Below, piece after piece: positions 38,299-46,108 of a stretch of DNA of 52,292 bases; the first letter of the stretch is position 1; the number at the start of each line of letters is the position of its first letter. The position numbers and the translations under genes are program-made. The notes below the pieces were generated by a model. That model was not told the DNA's origin and made no database searches. It was given only the letters and a program-made list of their open reading frames with translations. The stretch comes from Palsa-872 sp036844615 (GTDB taxonomy: Bacteria; Chloroflexota; Dormibacteria; Dormibacterales; Dormibacteraceae), in assembly GCA_036844615.1 (NCBI GenBank), contig DAIUFK010000007.1:1-52292 (forward strand), read 5' to 3'.

Positions 38299-38802
38299 GT
38301 GAAGTCGAACGAAGAGTCGTTCGAGGCACTTTTCGCTTCCGAATACGGACGTGTGACAGGCATCGCCAACCGCGTGCTGGCGGACCCCCATGAGGCCGAG
38401 GACGTAGCCCAGGAGGTCTTCATCGACTTCAACCGGCTCCACTTGGCAACCGCCCCATATGCAGCCGCGTGGCTCTACCGGGCGGCAGCGCACAAGGCAC
38501 TCAACCGGGTCCGCGGCCGCCGCAGACGCGAGCGGCGCGAGCTCTCGCAGGCTGCAGACGAGGGCTCCAGCACGATGGACCCGCAGCACGTGCTGGAGAC
38601 AAGTGAAGACCGTCGACTGGTTCGCCAGGCGCTCGCCCGCCTCGCGCCCAAACCCGCAACCGTGCTGGTCCTTCGGGCCAGCGGTCTCAGCTATGCCGAG
38701 GTGGCGCAGGCACTCGGCGTCGGTATCGGACAGATCGGAACACTGTTAAGGCGCGCGGAAGCCGCGCTGCGCAAGGAGGTCACCCGTGGCACATCTCTCT
38801 GA
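38299..38802 (+). CDS. ECF-type RNA polymerase sigma factor
   Basis: A 167-residue sigma factor with region 2 at about 8-70 (ALFASEYGRVTGIANRVLAD, EAEDVAQEVFIDF, AAWLYRAAAHKALNRVR) and region 4 at about 105-160 (PATVLVLRASGLSYAEVAQA, GQIGTLLRRAEAALRK). GTG 38299 was selected because GGAG precedes it and the sigma fold begins soon after; earlier in-frame starts add unrelated residues. It overlaps by 17 bases the anti-sigma gene, whose own AAGGAGGT site lies inside its end. Confidence 0.9.
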   Translation: MKSNEESFEALFASEYGRVTGIANRVLADPHEAEDVAQEVFIDFNRLHLATAPYAAAWLYRAAAHKALNRVRGRRRRERRELSQAADEGSSTMDPQHVLETSEDRRLVRQALARLAPKPATVLVLRASGLSYAEVAQALGVGIGQIGTLLRRAEAALRKEVTRGTSL

Positions 38803-39886
38803 AGGAACGCTTCGCCGCAAGTTTGACGACGAGGACGCCCTGACCGATTCGGAACTTCGGCACTATTCGGCGTGCGCCGAGTGCCAGGCTCGCTACAACG
38901 CGGTGGCTGATGACGCTCGGGCGGTTGCCGGCGTGCTCGCCATCTCCGACCCCGAGGTCGACGTCGCATCAGCGTTCGGTCGTGTCAGGTCGGCCCCGGC
39001 GGCACAGCCGCGATTTGGAATCCGCCTGCCGATCATGCGCCCTGCATCGCGCCCGATCATGGGCGGCCTGGCGGCGGCGGCGGTGATCGTCGCGCTTGTC
39101 GTGACAGGTGTCGCTCAGGGCGCGCTCAACTTCTTCTCGCCGAAATCGGTGCAGCCGGTGGCTGTCAGCGTGGCCGACCTGCAGTCGCTCTCCGGCCTCG
39201 GCGAATTCGGAACCTTCGCCTGGACGACAAAACCCGCACCGCAGCTGGTGACCAGCGCGGCCGAGGCCGCAACGGTTTCGGGCCTTCACATCCCCGTCAC
39301 CGGCACGCTGCCCTCTGGCGTCTCGACCACAGTCTCGTACGCGGCGATGCCGAAAGCAGTCGGCGTGTTCACTTTCGATGCCGCCAAGGCGGCCGCCTCC
39401 GCGGCCAAGACCGGCAAAGCGCTGCCCAAGATGCCCGCCGGCATGGACGGCTCCACGCTCACGGTCACGGTTGGACCCGCGGTGGTCGAGATCTTCGGGA
39501 ACCTGAACGCCAGCGCGACGTCCGACACCCCACAGCTCAACCTGCCGCAGCTGGTCATCGGCGAGTCGACTGCCCCGGTGGTCACATCGAGCGGCGTCAC
39601 CACTCAGCAGCTGGAGGACTACCTGCTGTCGCAGCCTGGCGTGTCGCCACAGCTGGCTGCGGCGATCCGCGCCATCAAGGACCCGAGCACCACTCTGCCG
39701 ATCCCAATCCCAGTTGAATACGCGACCTCAACCCCGGTCCGCGTGCAGAACGTTGACGGGCTGGCCCTTGGCGACAACACGGGCCTTGGCGCCGGCGTCA
39801 TCTGGATCAAGGGCAACACCGTCTACGCCGTCGCAGGCACCCTCAAGCAGAGCCAGATACTGGTTATCGCCAACAACTTGCACTAA
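38786..39886 (+). CDS. Anti-sigma factor with ZAS-type zinc motif and extracytoplasmic domain
   Basis: A 366-residue protein. Residues 1-60 form an anti-sigma domain with H26-x3-C30-x2-C33 (HYSACAEC), the ZAS zinc motif. A membrane segment follows at about 90-110 (LAAAAVIVALVVTGVAQGAL). The external domain of about 250 residues is rich in Ala, Thr and Val. The GTG at 38786 has a near-perfect AAGGAGGT ribosome site, the strongest in this region. It would hold the preceding ECF factor at the membrane until a signal is sensed. Confidence 0.85.
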   Translation: MAHLSEGTLRRKFDDEDALTDSELRHYSACAECQARYNAVADDARAVAGVLAISDPEVDVASAFGRVRSAPAAQPRFGIRLPIMRPASRPIMGGLAAAAVIVALVVTGVAQGALNFFSPKSVQPVAVSVADLQSLSGLGEFGTFAWTTKPAPQLVTSAAEAATVSGLHIPVTGTLPSGVSTTVSYAAMPKAVGVFTFDAAKAAASAAKTGKALPKMPAGMDGSTLTVTVGPAVVEIFGNLNASATSDTPQLNLPQLVIGESTAPVVTSSGVTTQQLEDYLLSQPGVSPQLAAAIRAIKDPSTTLPIPIPVEYATSTPVRVQNVDGLALGDNTGLGAGVIWIKGNTVYAVAGTLKQSQILVIANNLH

Positions 39887-39895
39887 AGCTCGGTA

Positions 39896-39901
39896 TAGCC
39901 T
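39896..39901 (+). promoter_or_regulatory. -10-like box (TAGCCT) of ABC exporter operon
   Basis: TAGCCT (within TATAGCCT) 6 bases before the GTG at 39908. It suggests that the ABC genes can be transcribed separately from the sigma operon. Confidence 0.4.
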
Positions 39902-39907
39902 GCATTG

Positions 39908-40864
39908 GTGGCTGAGCTAACTGAGATCAAAACGGCGGCCATCCCGGACGGGGTGGCCGCCGGCTCGCCTGCCATCCACACTGTCGAGCTCTCGAAGCGA
40001 TTCAGCAAGACAGTCGCCCTCGCCGGCCTTTCGATGACCGTGCCGCGGGGGGAGGTTTTCGGCTTCCTCGGCCCCAACGGAGCCGGCAAGACGACATCGG
40101 TCAAGCTGCTCCTCGGCCTCATCGCACCGACCTCCGGCGAAGGATGGCTGCTTGGACAGCCGATCGGAGACCTCAAAACCCGTCGGCGGATCGGCTATAT
40201 GCCGGAGCTTTTCCGGTACCAGGGCTGGCTTTCGGCCCGCGAGGTCCTCGCCGTTCACTGCGAGCTCGCCCCGCTGCCGCCCTCCAGCTGGAAGGACGAG
40301 ATCGACACAGCCCTCGACACGGTTGGCCTGACCGAGCGCGCGTCAGACCGTGTGGGAACCTTCTCGAAGGGCATGCAGCAACGCCTCGGTCTCGCTGTCG
40401 CGCTGCTTGGCGAGCCTGAGCTGGTATTCCTCGACGAGCCGACGTCGGCATTGGACCCAATCGGCAGGCATGACGTCCGAGAGGTCATCCGCGGACTTGC
40501 GTCTCGAGGGACCGCGGTGTTCCTCAACTCCCATCTCCTCAGCGAGGTCGAGCAGGTGTGCGACAGGGTGGCGGTGGTGGACCACGGCAGGGTCATCGCC
40601 GCCGGCACGATGGACGAGCTGCTCAGCGGGACCACTGTGCGGGTGAGGGCAGCCGGACTCGAGCCTTGGGACACTGCCAAGCTCGCGACGTTTGGGCATC
40701 TCGACGTCGAGGGAGACCAGCTGACCTTCACCAACCTCAACGTCGAGCGGGTGCCGGAGCTGGTCGAGGCGATCGTCGCTTTGGGCGCAAGGGTCTACGA
40801 GGTGGCGCCGCGACACCAGACCCTTGAGGACCGCTTCCTGCAGCTCCTCGAAGAGGAGGGCTAG
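39908..40864 (+). CDS. ABC-2 type transporter ATP-binding protein
   Basis: A 318-residue ATPase. Walker A is GPNGAGKTT near residue 57, the signature is FSKGMQQRLG (a variant of LSGGQ), Walker B is LVFLDEPTSALDP and the H-loop is NSHLLSEVE. The C-terminal 100 residues form the accessory domain common in CcmA-type exporters. GTG 39908 follows a TAGCCT box; a TTG one codon earlier is possible. It is 5 bases from the permease gene, so the two form one exporter. Substrate unknown. Confidence 0.9.
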   Translation: MAELTEIKTAAIPDGVAAGSPAIHTVELSKRFSKTVALAGLSMTVPRGEVFGFLGPNGAGKTTSVKLLLGLIAPTSGEGWLLGQPIGDLKTRRRIGYMPELFRYQGWLSAREVLAVHCELAPLPPSSWKDEIDTALDTVGLTERASDRVGTFSKGMQQRLGLAVALLGEPELVFLDEPTSALDPIGRHDVREVIRGLASRGTAVFLNSHLLSEVEQVCDRVAVVDHGRVIAAGTMDELLSGTTVRVRAAGLEPWDTAKLATFGHLDVEGDQLTFTNLNVERVPELVEAIVALGARVYEVAPRHQTLEDRFLQLLEEEG

Positions 40865-40869
40865 AGGTC

Positions 40870-41733
40870 TTGCAACCGGCACTCGTCATCGCCCGCCTTA
40901 CGGTTCAAGAAGCGTCACGCCGGCGGCTGCTCCTGGCGCTGGTGATCCTGACCCTGGTCGTTGTCGGGTTCTCGGCCTGGGGCTTCAACAAGATCACGAC
41001 GGTCACCAGGAGCGACGGCACGACGCTGCCGGCAGTGCAGGTCACGCTCATCACCTCGCAGCTCCTGATCGTCGTGACCTTCATGTACAGCGGAGTGCTG
41101 GCCCTGAGCGCCGCGGTCGTCGCGGGCCCGCTCATCTCGAGCGAGGTCGAGAGTGGTCTTTTGCTGTCGATGCTGGCGAGGCCGATGCGGCGCAGCGAGG
41201 TGGTCATCGGGAAATGGCTGGGGCTCGCTGTGCTGGTGGCAATCTATGCCGCGGGGTCGGCTCTCCTCGAAATCGCAGCAGTCGACTGGGCGACCGGCTA
41301 TGTGCCTCCGCATCCAATCGACCTGATCGTTTACGTCGGGGCCGAGGGGCTGGCGCTGCTTTCACTCGGCCTGCTTCTTTCGACACGCATGTCGGGCATC
41401 ACCGGTGGCGTCATCGCCCTCGTCGCGTGGCTCATCGCCTGGATCGGCGGGATCGTCGGTGACATCGGGACTGCGCTGCAGAACGAGGCGATCCAGAACA
41501 TCGGGACCGTGAGCCACCTGCTTCTTCCCACCGACGGCCTGTGGCGCGGCGCCGTCTATGCGATGGAGCCTGACGCCGTCCTGGCGACACTGCGAGCAGG
41601 TGGCGCCATCGCGAGCGCCAACCCGTTCGCCGCCTCCGAGCCGCCGCCCATCCAGTTCCTTGCATGGGTAGTCATCTGGTTCGCTGTAATGCTGGCGCTC
41701 AGCATCTGGAGCTTCAGAACAAGAGAAATTTAG
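40870..41733 (+). CDS. ABC-2 type transporter permease
   Basis: A 287-residue membrane protein with about six membrane segments, opening with ALVIARLTVQEASRRRLLLAL as in ABC-2 permeases (NosY/NatB-like). VAGPLISSEVESGLLLSMLA followed by R-P-M-R-R-S-E is the family's conserved cytoplasmic block. The TTG start at 40870 follows AGAGG at the end of the ATPase gene. With that ATPase it forms an exporter located behind a sigma/anti-sigma pair, so envelope stress export is a possibility. Confidence 0.88.
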   Translation: MQPALVIARLTVQEASRRRLLLALVILTLVVVGFSAWGFNKITTVTRSDGTTLPAVQVTLITSQLLIVVTFMYSGVLALSAAVVAGPLISSEVESGLLLSMLARPMRRSEVVIGKWLGLAVLVAIYAAGSALLEIAAVDWATGYVPPHPIDLIVYVGAEGLALLSLGLLLSTRMSGITGGVIALVAWLIAWIGGIVGDIGTALQNEAIQNIGTVSHLLLPTDGLWRGAVYAMEPDAVLATLRAGGAIASANPFAASEPPPIQFLAWVVIWFAVMLALSIWSFRTREI

Positions 41734-41835
41734 TCAATTCCAGGTGGAGCTCTAGGCCGGATTCACTCCGGCCGTCACCCGGGCGCTTCCCTCCAAACAT
41801 CTCCAGGCGTCGCGGCTAACAGGTGGGGGTACCGC

Positions 41836-41859
41836 GGGGGAGGACCTGCGTCCTCACCC
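41836..41859. terminator. Hairpin between convergent permease and gdhA genes
   Basis: GGGGGAGGAC (41836-41845) pairs with GTCCTCACCC (41850-41859) with one mismatch around a CTGC loop. It has no T-run on either strand, so it may be a factor-assisted or bidirectional terminator. Confidence 0.4.
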
Positions 41860-41870
41860 GCGCCTGAGCC

Positions 41871-43136
41871 TTAGGGGTAGAGACCCCTTTCGCGCGTAGC
41901 GCCGGCCACCCGCGACACCGCCTGCACGTAAGCGGCCATGCGCATATCGAGCTTTCGCTCGAGCTTCGTCTTGAGGACTTCGGCGAATGCTCGTGTAAGG
42001 ATCGCCTTCAGCTTCTGGTTGACCTCGTGCTCCGACCAGAAGAAGGACTGCAGGTCCTGCACCCACTCGAAGTACGAGACGGTCACGCCGCCCGCGTTGG
42101 CGAGGATGTCAGGCACGAGGAAGATGTCACGCTCGCGAAAGATCTCATCGGCCTCAGGAGTCGTGGGGCCGTTGGCACCCTCGACGATCAACTTCGCCTT
42201 CACGTCTCGCGCATTGCGTGAGGTGAGCTGGTTTCCAATCGCGGCGGGTACCAGCAAGTCGCAGTCGACGCCAAGCAGCTCCTGGTTGCCGATCTCCTGC
42301 GAGCCGGGAAAACCACGAAGCGTTTTCTCGCGAGCGCGATATTCGAGCACTCGCTTGATGGAAAGGCCGAGCGGGTTGTAGATGCCGCCGTAGTCCTCGG
42401 AAACCGCGACCACAGTGCATCCCGACTCCTCGAGGAGCTTGGCGCTGATGCTGCCTACGTTGCCGAATCCCTGAACCGCTACGCGGGTCTGATGCGGAAG
42501 CCTCCCGAGGTGCTCGAGCGCCGCCATCGCGCAGATGGTGACGCCGCGCCCGGTGGCCTCGATGCGGCCGAGCGACCCACCCACCTCGATGGGCTTGCCG
42601 GTCACCGATGCGGGCGCCGAATAGCCGAGGTGCATCGACAGCGTGTCCATGATCCAGGCCATCGTCTGGCCGTCGGTGTTGACGTCGGGCGCGGGGATGT
42701 CGCGGTCGGCGCCGATGAGGATCGAGATCTCGGTCGCGAAGCGCCTCGTCATGTGTTCGAGCTCGTTGAGCGACAGCTCTTTCGGGTTGACGATGATGCC
42801 GCCCTTCGCTCCGCCGAACGGAATGTTGACGGTTGCGCATTTCCACGTCATCCACATCGCCAGCGCTTTGACCTCGTTGAGGGAGACATCCGGGTGATAG
42901 CGGATGCCGCCCTTCGCCGGACCCCGGTTGATGTTGTGCTGGACCCGGTAGCCGGTGAAGATCCGCAGGTGCCCGTCGTCCATCTTGACCGGGAAGTTGC
43001 AGGTGAACTCCCGCTGCACCTCGCGCAGGACCTCGCGCAGCCAAGGCTCGAGCTTGATGATCTCGGCAGCCTCGTCGAACTGCGACTGGGCGGTTCGCCA
43101 TTCATCCGCTTCGACGACTTGCTTGACGGCGCTCAT
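41871..43136 (-). CDS. gdhA: Glutamate dehydrogenase (Glu/Leu/Phe/Val family)
   Basis: A 421-residue amino acid dehydrogenase. The substrate and catalytic region has GPAKGGIRYHPDVSLNEVKA near residue 75 and WKCATVNIPFGGAKGGI near residue 98, with both active-site lysines; PAPDVNTDGQTMAWIMD and the dinucleotide motif VQGFGNVGS follow. It interconverts glutamate and 2-oxoglutarate plus ammonia. Given the purine nitrogen locus nearby, either ammonia assimilation or release is plausible. It follows the IlvG-like gene by 10 bases. Confidence 0.92.
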   Translation of the reverse strand: MSAVKQVVEADEWRTAQSQFDEAAEIIKLEPWLREVLREVQREFTCNFPVKMDDGHLRIFTGYRVQHNINRGPAKGGIRYHPDVSLNEVKALAMWMTWKCATVNIPFGGAKGGIIVNPKELSLNELEHMTRRFATEISILIGADRDIPAPDVNTDGQTMAWIMDTLSMHLGYSAPASVTGKPIEVGGSLGRIEATGRGVTICAMAALEHLGRLPHQTRVAVQGFGNVGSISAKLLEESGCTVVAVSEDYGGIYNPLGLSIKRVLEYRAREKTLRGFPGSQEIGNQELLGVDCDLLVPAAIGNQLTSRNARDVKAKLIVEGANGPTTPEADEIFRERDIFLVPDILANAGGVTVSYFEWVQDLQSFFWSEHEVNQKLKAILTRAFAEVLKTKLERKLDMRMAAYVQAVSRVAGATRERGLYP

Positions 43137-43146
43137 CTGGGCAGCC

Positions 43147-44775
43147 TCACATCAGGACTGATGATCGCGGATATTCGGCGTCGGGATCACAAATTGTATT
43201 GATGCATGCGGGCAGTCCCGATCGGAACGCCCGCTCGAGGGCCGGCTTGATCTGATCAGGGCGCTCGACGAGCTCCCCGTATCCTCCCAGCGCGTCGACC
43301 ACCTTGTCGTAGCGGGTTCGAGGCCCCAGGTCGGCAGCGATGCTGACCCCGAGCAGGCTCATCATCGGGTGCTTCTCCAGCGCCCAGATCCCGTTGTTGC
43401 CGATGACGCACACGACGGGAATGCCGTGCCTGACCATCGTGTCGAACTCCATCGCCGAGAATCCGAAAGCACCGTCACCCGCCAACAGGATGACCTGGCG
43501 ATCGGGGTGTGCAAGCTTGGCGGCCATCGCGTACGCGGGGCCTGAGCCGAGACAACCGTATGGACCGGGGTCGATCCAGAGCCCTGGACGCGGACGCTCG
43601 AGGAGGCGGCCGGCGAACGAGACGAAGTCCCCGCCGTCGCCGACGAAGATGGCGTCAGGATCGCTGAACCGCTCGACCTCGGCGATGAGGCGCGCAGGGT
43701 GGACTGGCGATGAGTCGGACTTCGTCATCGTCTCGTCGCGCTTCCTGGACGCTGCCTCGGCGTCTCGCAACTTCTCGAGCCACGAGGTGCGTTCCGGTGC
43801 GCCGGCAGCCGCACCTCCGAGGGCCGCAAGGGCTGCCTTGAGGTCACCGTAGATCGCAACCTCCGACGCGCGGTGCTTGCGCTGGTCGTCGACATCCATG
43901 ACCACGAGCTTTGCTTTCTCCGCAAAAACGGGCGGCTGCCCGAAGTTGAGCCGGAAGTCGAGAGGAACGCCGATGACGAGGATGAGGTCCGCCTCACTCA
44001 GCGCCGGTCCGCGCGCGCGTGGAAAGAACAACGGGTGGCCGGGAGGCAGCATCCCGCGCGCCATGCCGTTGACGCACAGCGGAAGGTGGGCCATCTCCAC
44101 GAGCTCTTTGAGCTCAGTCTCCGCGTGCGACCACCACACGCCTCCGCCTGCGATCACTGCAGGCCGCTCCGCGGCGCGGATGAGGCGGGCCGCGTGCGCG
44201 ATCGCATCGGGGTCGGGGGAAGGTCCGGGGTCGGGAGTCAGGTGTTCGGTTGCCTCGGGCACGTCAGCGGCGCCAAAGAAAGTGTCGATTGGAACGTCCA
44301 TGAACACAGGGCCTGTGCGACGGCTCAACGCGGTGCGCATGCACTCTGCCGCGAGGCTGTAAGCCTCCTCTGCCGATGCGAGCGTCGTCGCTTTCTTGGT
44401 GAGGCTCTTCACCACCTCGACGTGATCCATCTCCTGCAGCGATCCCATGCCCCACCGCGCGACTGGTGCGCGCCCGCCGATGACGAAGACCGGGCTGTCG
44501 CCAGACTGGGCCTGGGCCAGCGCCGAAGTCGCATTGGTCACGCCAGGCCCGGCGGTCACCGCCGCCACGCCACACTCGCGCGTGACCTTAGCCCACCCCT
44601 CGGCGGCGAACGCCGCGGATTGCTCGTGCCGGACGTCGATGATGCGGATGCCGTGCTCGGCAGCCCCAGTGAGAATCGGCCAGATGTGGCCTCCATTGAG
44701 AGTGAAAAGGTGCTTTGTCCCAGCCCGCTTCAAAGCAAGGGCAATGAGCTCACCGGTATTGACTGAATCAGTCAA
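43147..44775 (-). CDS. Acetolactate synthase-like TPP enzyme (IlvG-like)
   Basis: A 542-residue thiamine diphosphate enzyme very like mycobacterial IlvG by recall (MGSLQEMDHV, FGFSAMEFDTMVRHGIPVV, NGIWALEKHPM). The catalytic glutamate is E51 in DVRHEQSAAFAAEG, and the cofactor motif is GDGAFGF to GNNG. It is not a typical biosynthetic IlvB because no regulatory subunit lies beside it. Start is TTG 44775, whose first 17 bases form a perfect palindrome. It is upstream of gdhA in the same direction. A 2-hydroxyacyl-CoA lyase or related carboligase role is also possible. Confidence 0.82.
   Translation of the reverse strand: MTDSVNTGELIALALKRAGTKHLFTLNGGHIWPILTGAAEHGIRIIDVRHEQSAAFAAEGWAKVTRECGVAAVTAGPGVTNATSALAQAQSGDSPVFVIGGRAPVARWGMGSLQEMDHVEVVKSLTKKATTLASAEEAYSLAAECMRTALSRRTGPVFMDVPIDTFFGAADVPEATEHLTPDPGPSPDPDAIAHAARLIRAAERPAVIAGGGVWWSHAETELKELVEMAHLPLCVNGMARGMLPPGHPLFFPRARGPALSEADLILVIGVPLDFRLNFGQPPVFAEKAKLVVMDVDDQRKHRASEVAIYGDLKAALAALGGAAAGAPERTSWLEKLRDAEAASRKRDETMTKSDSSPVHPARLIAEVERFSDPDAIFVGDGGDFVSFAGRLLERPRPGLWIDPGPYGCLGSGPAYAMAAKLAHPDRQVILLAGDGAFGFSAMEFDTMVRHGIPVVCVIGNNGIWALEKHPMMSLLGVSIAADLGPRTRYDKVVDALGGYGELVERPDQIKPALERAFRSGLPACINTICDPDAEYPRSSVLM
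44759..44775. promoter_or_regulatory. 17-base perfect palindrome over IlvG-like start codon
   Basis: TTGACTGA, one central A, TCAGTCAA. The arms are exact inverted repeats and the last three bases are the start codon on the reverse strand. It could be an operator that blocks initiation, or chance; nothing else supports regulation. Confidence 0.25.
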
Positions 44776-44795
44776 GGTGCCCCGCGAGAGAAAAG

Positions 44796-44862
44796 CTCCC
44801 TTCCCCGCTCGCCGGGGAAGGGGTGGGGATAGGGACGCCCAGCGCGTCCTTTCTCAACGCGG
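44796..44862 (+). repeat. Intergenic hairpin repeat, family A/B, short copy
   Basis: CTCCCTTCCCCGCTCGCCGG opens a 10-bp stem (CCCTTCCCCG 44798-44807 with CGGGGAAGGG 44813-44822), followed by a GGACGC/GCGTCC stem (44833-44838 with 44844-44849) and TTTCTCAACGCGG. Both ends match 15709-15843. The CTCGC loop core also matches stem 2 of the three-hairpin repeat. Confidence 0.65.
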
Positions 44863-44895
44863 ATATGTTCGGTCTCAACGCGAACAGTTTCCGCC

Positions 44896-45717
44896 TCATT
44901 CAGCGATCGCGAAGGGCATTGCCGCGGTGTTGAAGGCAGCCTGAGGAGAGCCCTCACGACCGATGACGATGACGCCGCCCACCGACTGCATAGCGGTTCC
45001 GAGCAGGGCGACCGCGCCGTTGGCGACCGCAGCCGTGTCCACGCCGTGCTCGAGCTCGACCACCATCAGGCGGCTGAGCGCGAGGCGCATGAAAGCCTCT
45101 CCATGCCCAGTGCCGCAGACCGCGCCGAACCTGTCATCAGCGAACATGCCGGCCCCAGGAATCGGAGAGTCCCCGATTCGGCCAGGCCACTTGTTGTGAA
45201 CCCCGCCGGTCGAAACCGCGACCGCCAGCCGCCCCTGGGAGTCTCGTGCCACGGCGCCCACCGTGTCGCCGTCGCCGCCGTGCTGCTGGCGCTCTCTGTC
45301 GATGATGAAAGTGGACGGGTCGCACATCTCGACGCCGTGCGACCGGGCAAACCGCGATGCCCCCTCGCCGGACAGCAGCACGTGCCTTCCGTCCTTCATC
45401 ACCTCCAGGGCGAGATCGACTGGATGGCGGACGTCGCGAACCGCTGCCACACCGCCGGCGCGCAGCTCGCTGCCTTCCATCACCCCTGCGTCGAGCTCGA
45501 CGTCGCCCTCGAGGTTGAGGCAGGCGCCGATGCCTGCATTGAGAAGCGGTTCGTCCTCCAGGTGGCGCACCGCCGCGACGACGGCGGCGAGGGCGCCATC
45601 GCCGATCAGCGCCCAACCTGCCGCGAGCGCGCGCTCGACCGCGGCCTGGCGGAGGGGTCGTTCGGCGACAGGCACCTGCCCCGCTCCCCCGTGGACGATT
45701 AAAGCGGGGAGTGCCAT
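44896..45717 (-). CDS. Isoaspartyl peptidase/L-asparaginase (Ntn hydrolase)
   Basis: A 273-residue Ntn hydrolase. The N-terminal LIVHGGAGQV motif and the autocleavage site GGDGDTVGAVARD (catalytic Thr after Asp, near residue 150) are present; GGVHNKWPGRIGDSPIPGAG and CGTGHGEAFMR follow. It should split into alpha and beta chains and release aspartate from isoaspartyl dipeptides or asparagine. ATG 45717 follows the 75-residue Arg-rich gene by 27 bases. Confidence 0.9.
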   Translation of the reverse strand: MALPALIVHGGAGQVPVAERPLRQAAVERALAAGWALIGDGALAAVVAAVRHLEDEPLLNAGIGACLNLEGDVELDAGVMEGSELRAGGVAAVRDVRHPVDLALEVMKDGRHVLLSGEGASRFARSHGVEMCDPSTFIIDRERQQHGGDGDTVGAVARDSQGRLAVAVSTGGVHNKWPGRIGDSPIPGAGMFADDRFGAVCGTGHGEAFMRLALSRLMVVELEHGVDTAAVANGAVALLGTAMQSVGGVIVIGREGSPQAAFNTAAMPFAIAE

Positions 45718-45744
45718 TAGGTCCCGGCCGGTTCGGGCTGCGGC

Positions 45745-45972
45745 TTAGAGACCGGGCTCAGGCCAGGATTCGCGGCGCTCGAGGGCGCGGCGTTCGGCGA
45801 TCCGCCTGTCGAACGGGAACTGGACTCGGCGGCCGGCAGTGGCACGGACCGGGTCCCTTCGCTCGGCGAACCTACGCTCGGCGTCGGAGCGCCTTCCGTC
45901 GCCTCTCCGCTCGGATCCCCGAGGCACCAGAGTCTCGTTGTTCAACATCACACCCTCACTTTCAATGCTCAT
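45745..45972 (-). CDS. 75-residue Arg-rich protein sharing a module with an alpha/beta hydrolase tail
   Basis: A small basic protein: after about 20 residues (LNNETLVPRG), it consists of GRRSDAERRFAERR, VRATAGRRV, DRRIAERRALERRE and a short tail. By hand alignment 29 of 40 residues equal the C-terminal tail of the hydrolase at 21407-22351, and the DNA is also strongly similar (45778-45896 versus 22230-22350). ATG 45972 has GGAG upstream and a TAGCAT box 9 bases before it; ATG 45948 is an alternative. It precedes the isoaspartyl peptidase. Nucleic-acid or acidic-surface binding would fit its charge, but function is unknown. Confidence 0.65.
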   Translation of the reverse strand: MSIESEGVMLNNETLVPRGSERRGDGRRSDAERRFAERRDPVRATAGRRVQFPFDRRIAERRALERRESWPEPGL

Positions 45973-45993
45973 CGGCGCTCCATGCTAGAGCAC

Positions 45994-46106
45994 TTAGGTT
46001 TGGCCTGGAGCCAAACCAACCCCTCCCCGTTCACCGGGGAGGGCGGCTCCGCACGCGAAGCGTGCGCAGCCGGGTGGGGCGCACGCGCTGGCGGCAACTC
46101 TGGCGA
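45994..46106 (+). repeat. Three-hairpin intergenic repeat, copy 2
   Basis: Stem 1 GGTTTGGC/GCCAAACC (45997-46004 with 46010-46017), stem 2 CCCTCCCCG/CGGGGAGGG (46021-46029 with 46035-46043), stem 3 GCACGC/GCGTGC (46051-46056 with 46060-46065), followed by GCAGCCGGGTGGGG. Compared with 34042-34134 (opposite strand), two base pairs of stem 1 have changed on both sides. It fills the space between the ThyX and Arg-rich protein genes. Confidence 0.7.
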
Positions 46107-46108
46107 AG

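Noticed and set aside
43147..44775. IlvG-like enzyme as oxalyl-CoA decarboxylase or benzoylformate decarboxylase
   Set aside because: The blocks recalled (MGSLQEMDHV, NGIWALEKHPM) match actinobacterial IlvG-type proteins better; substrate specificity nevertheless remains open.
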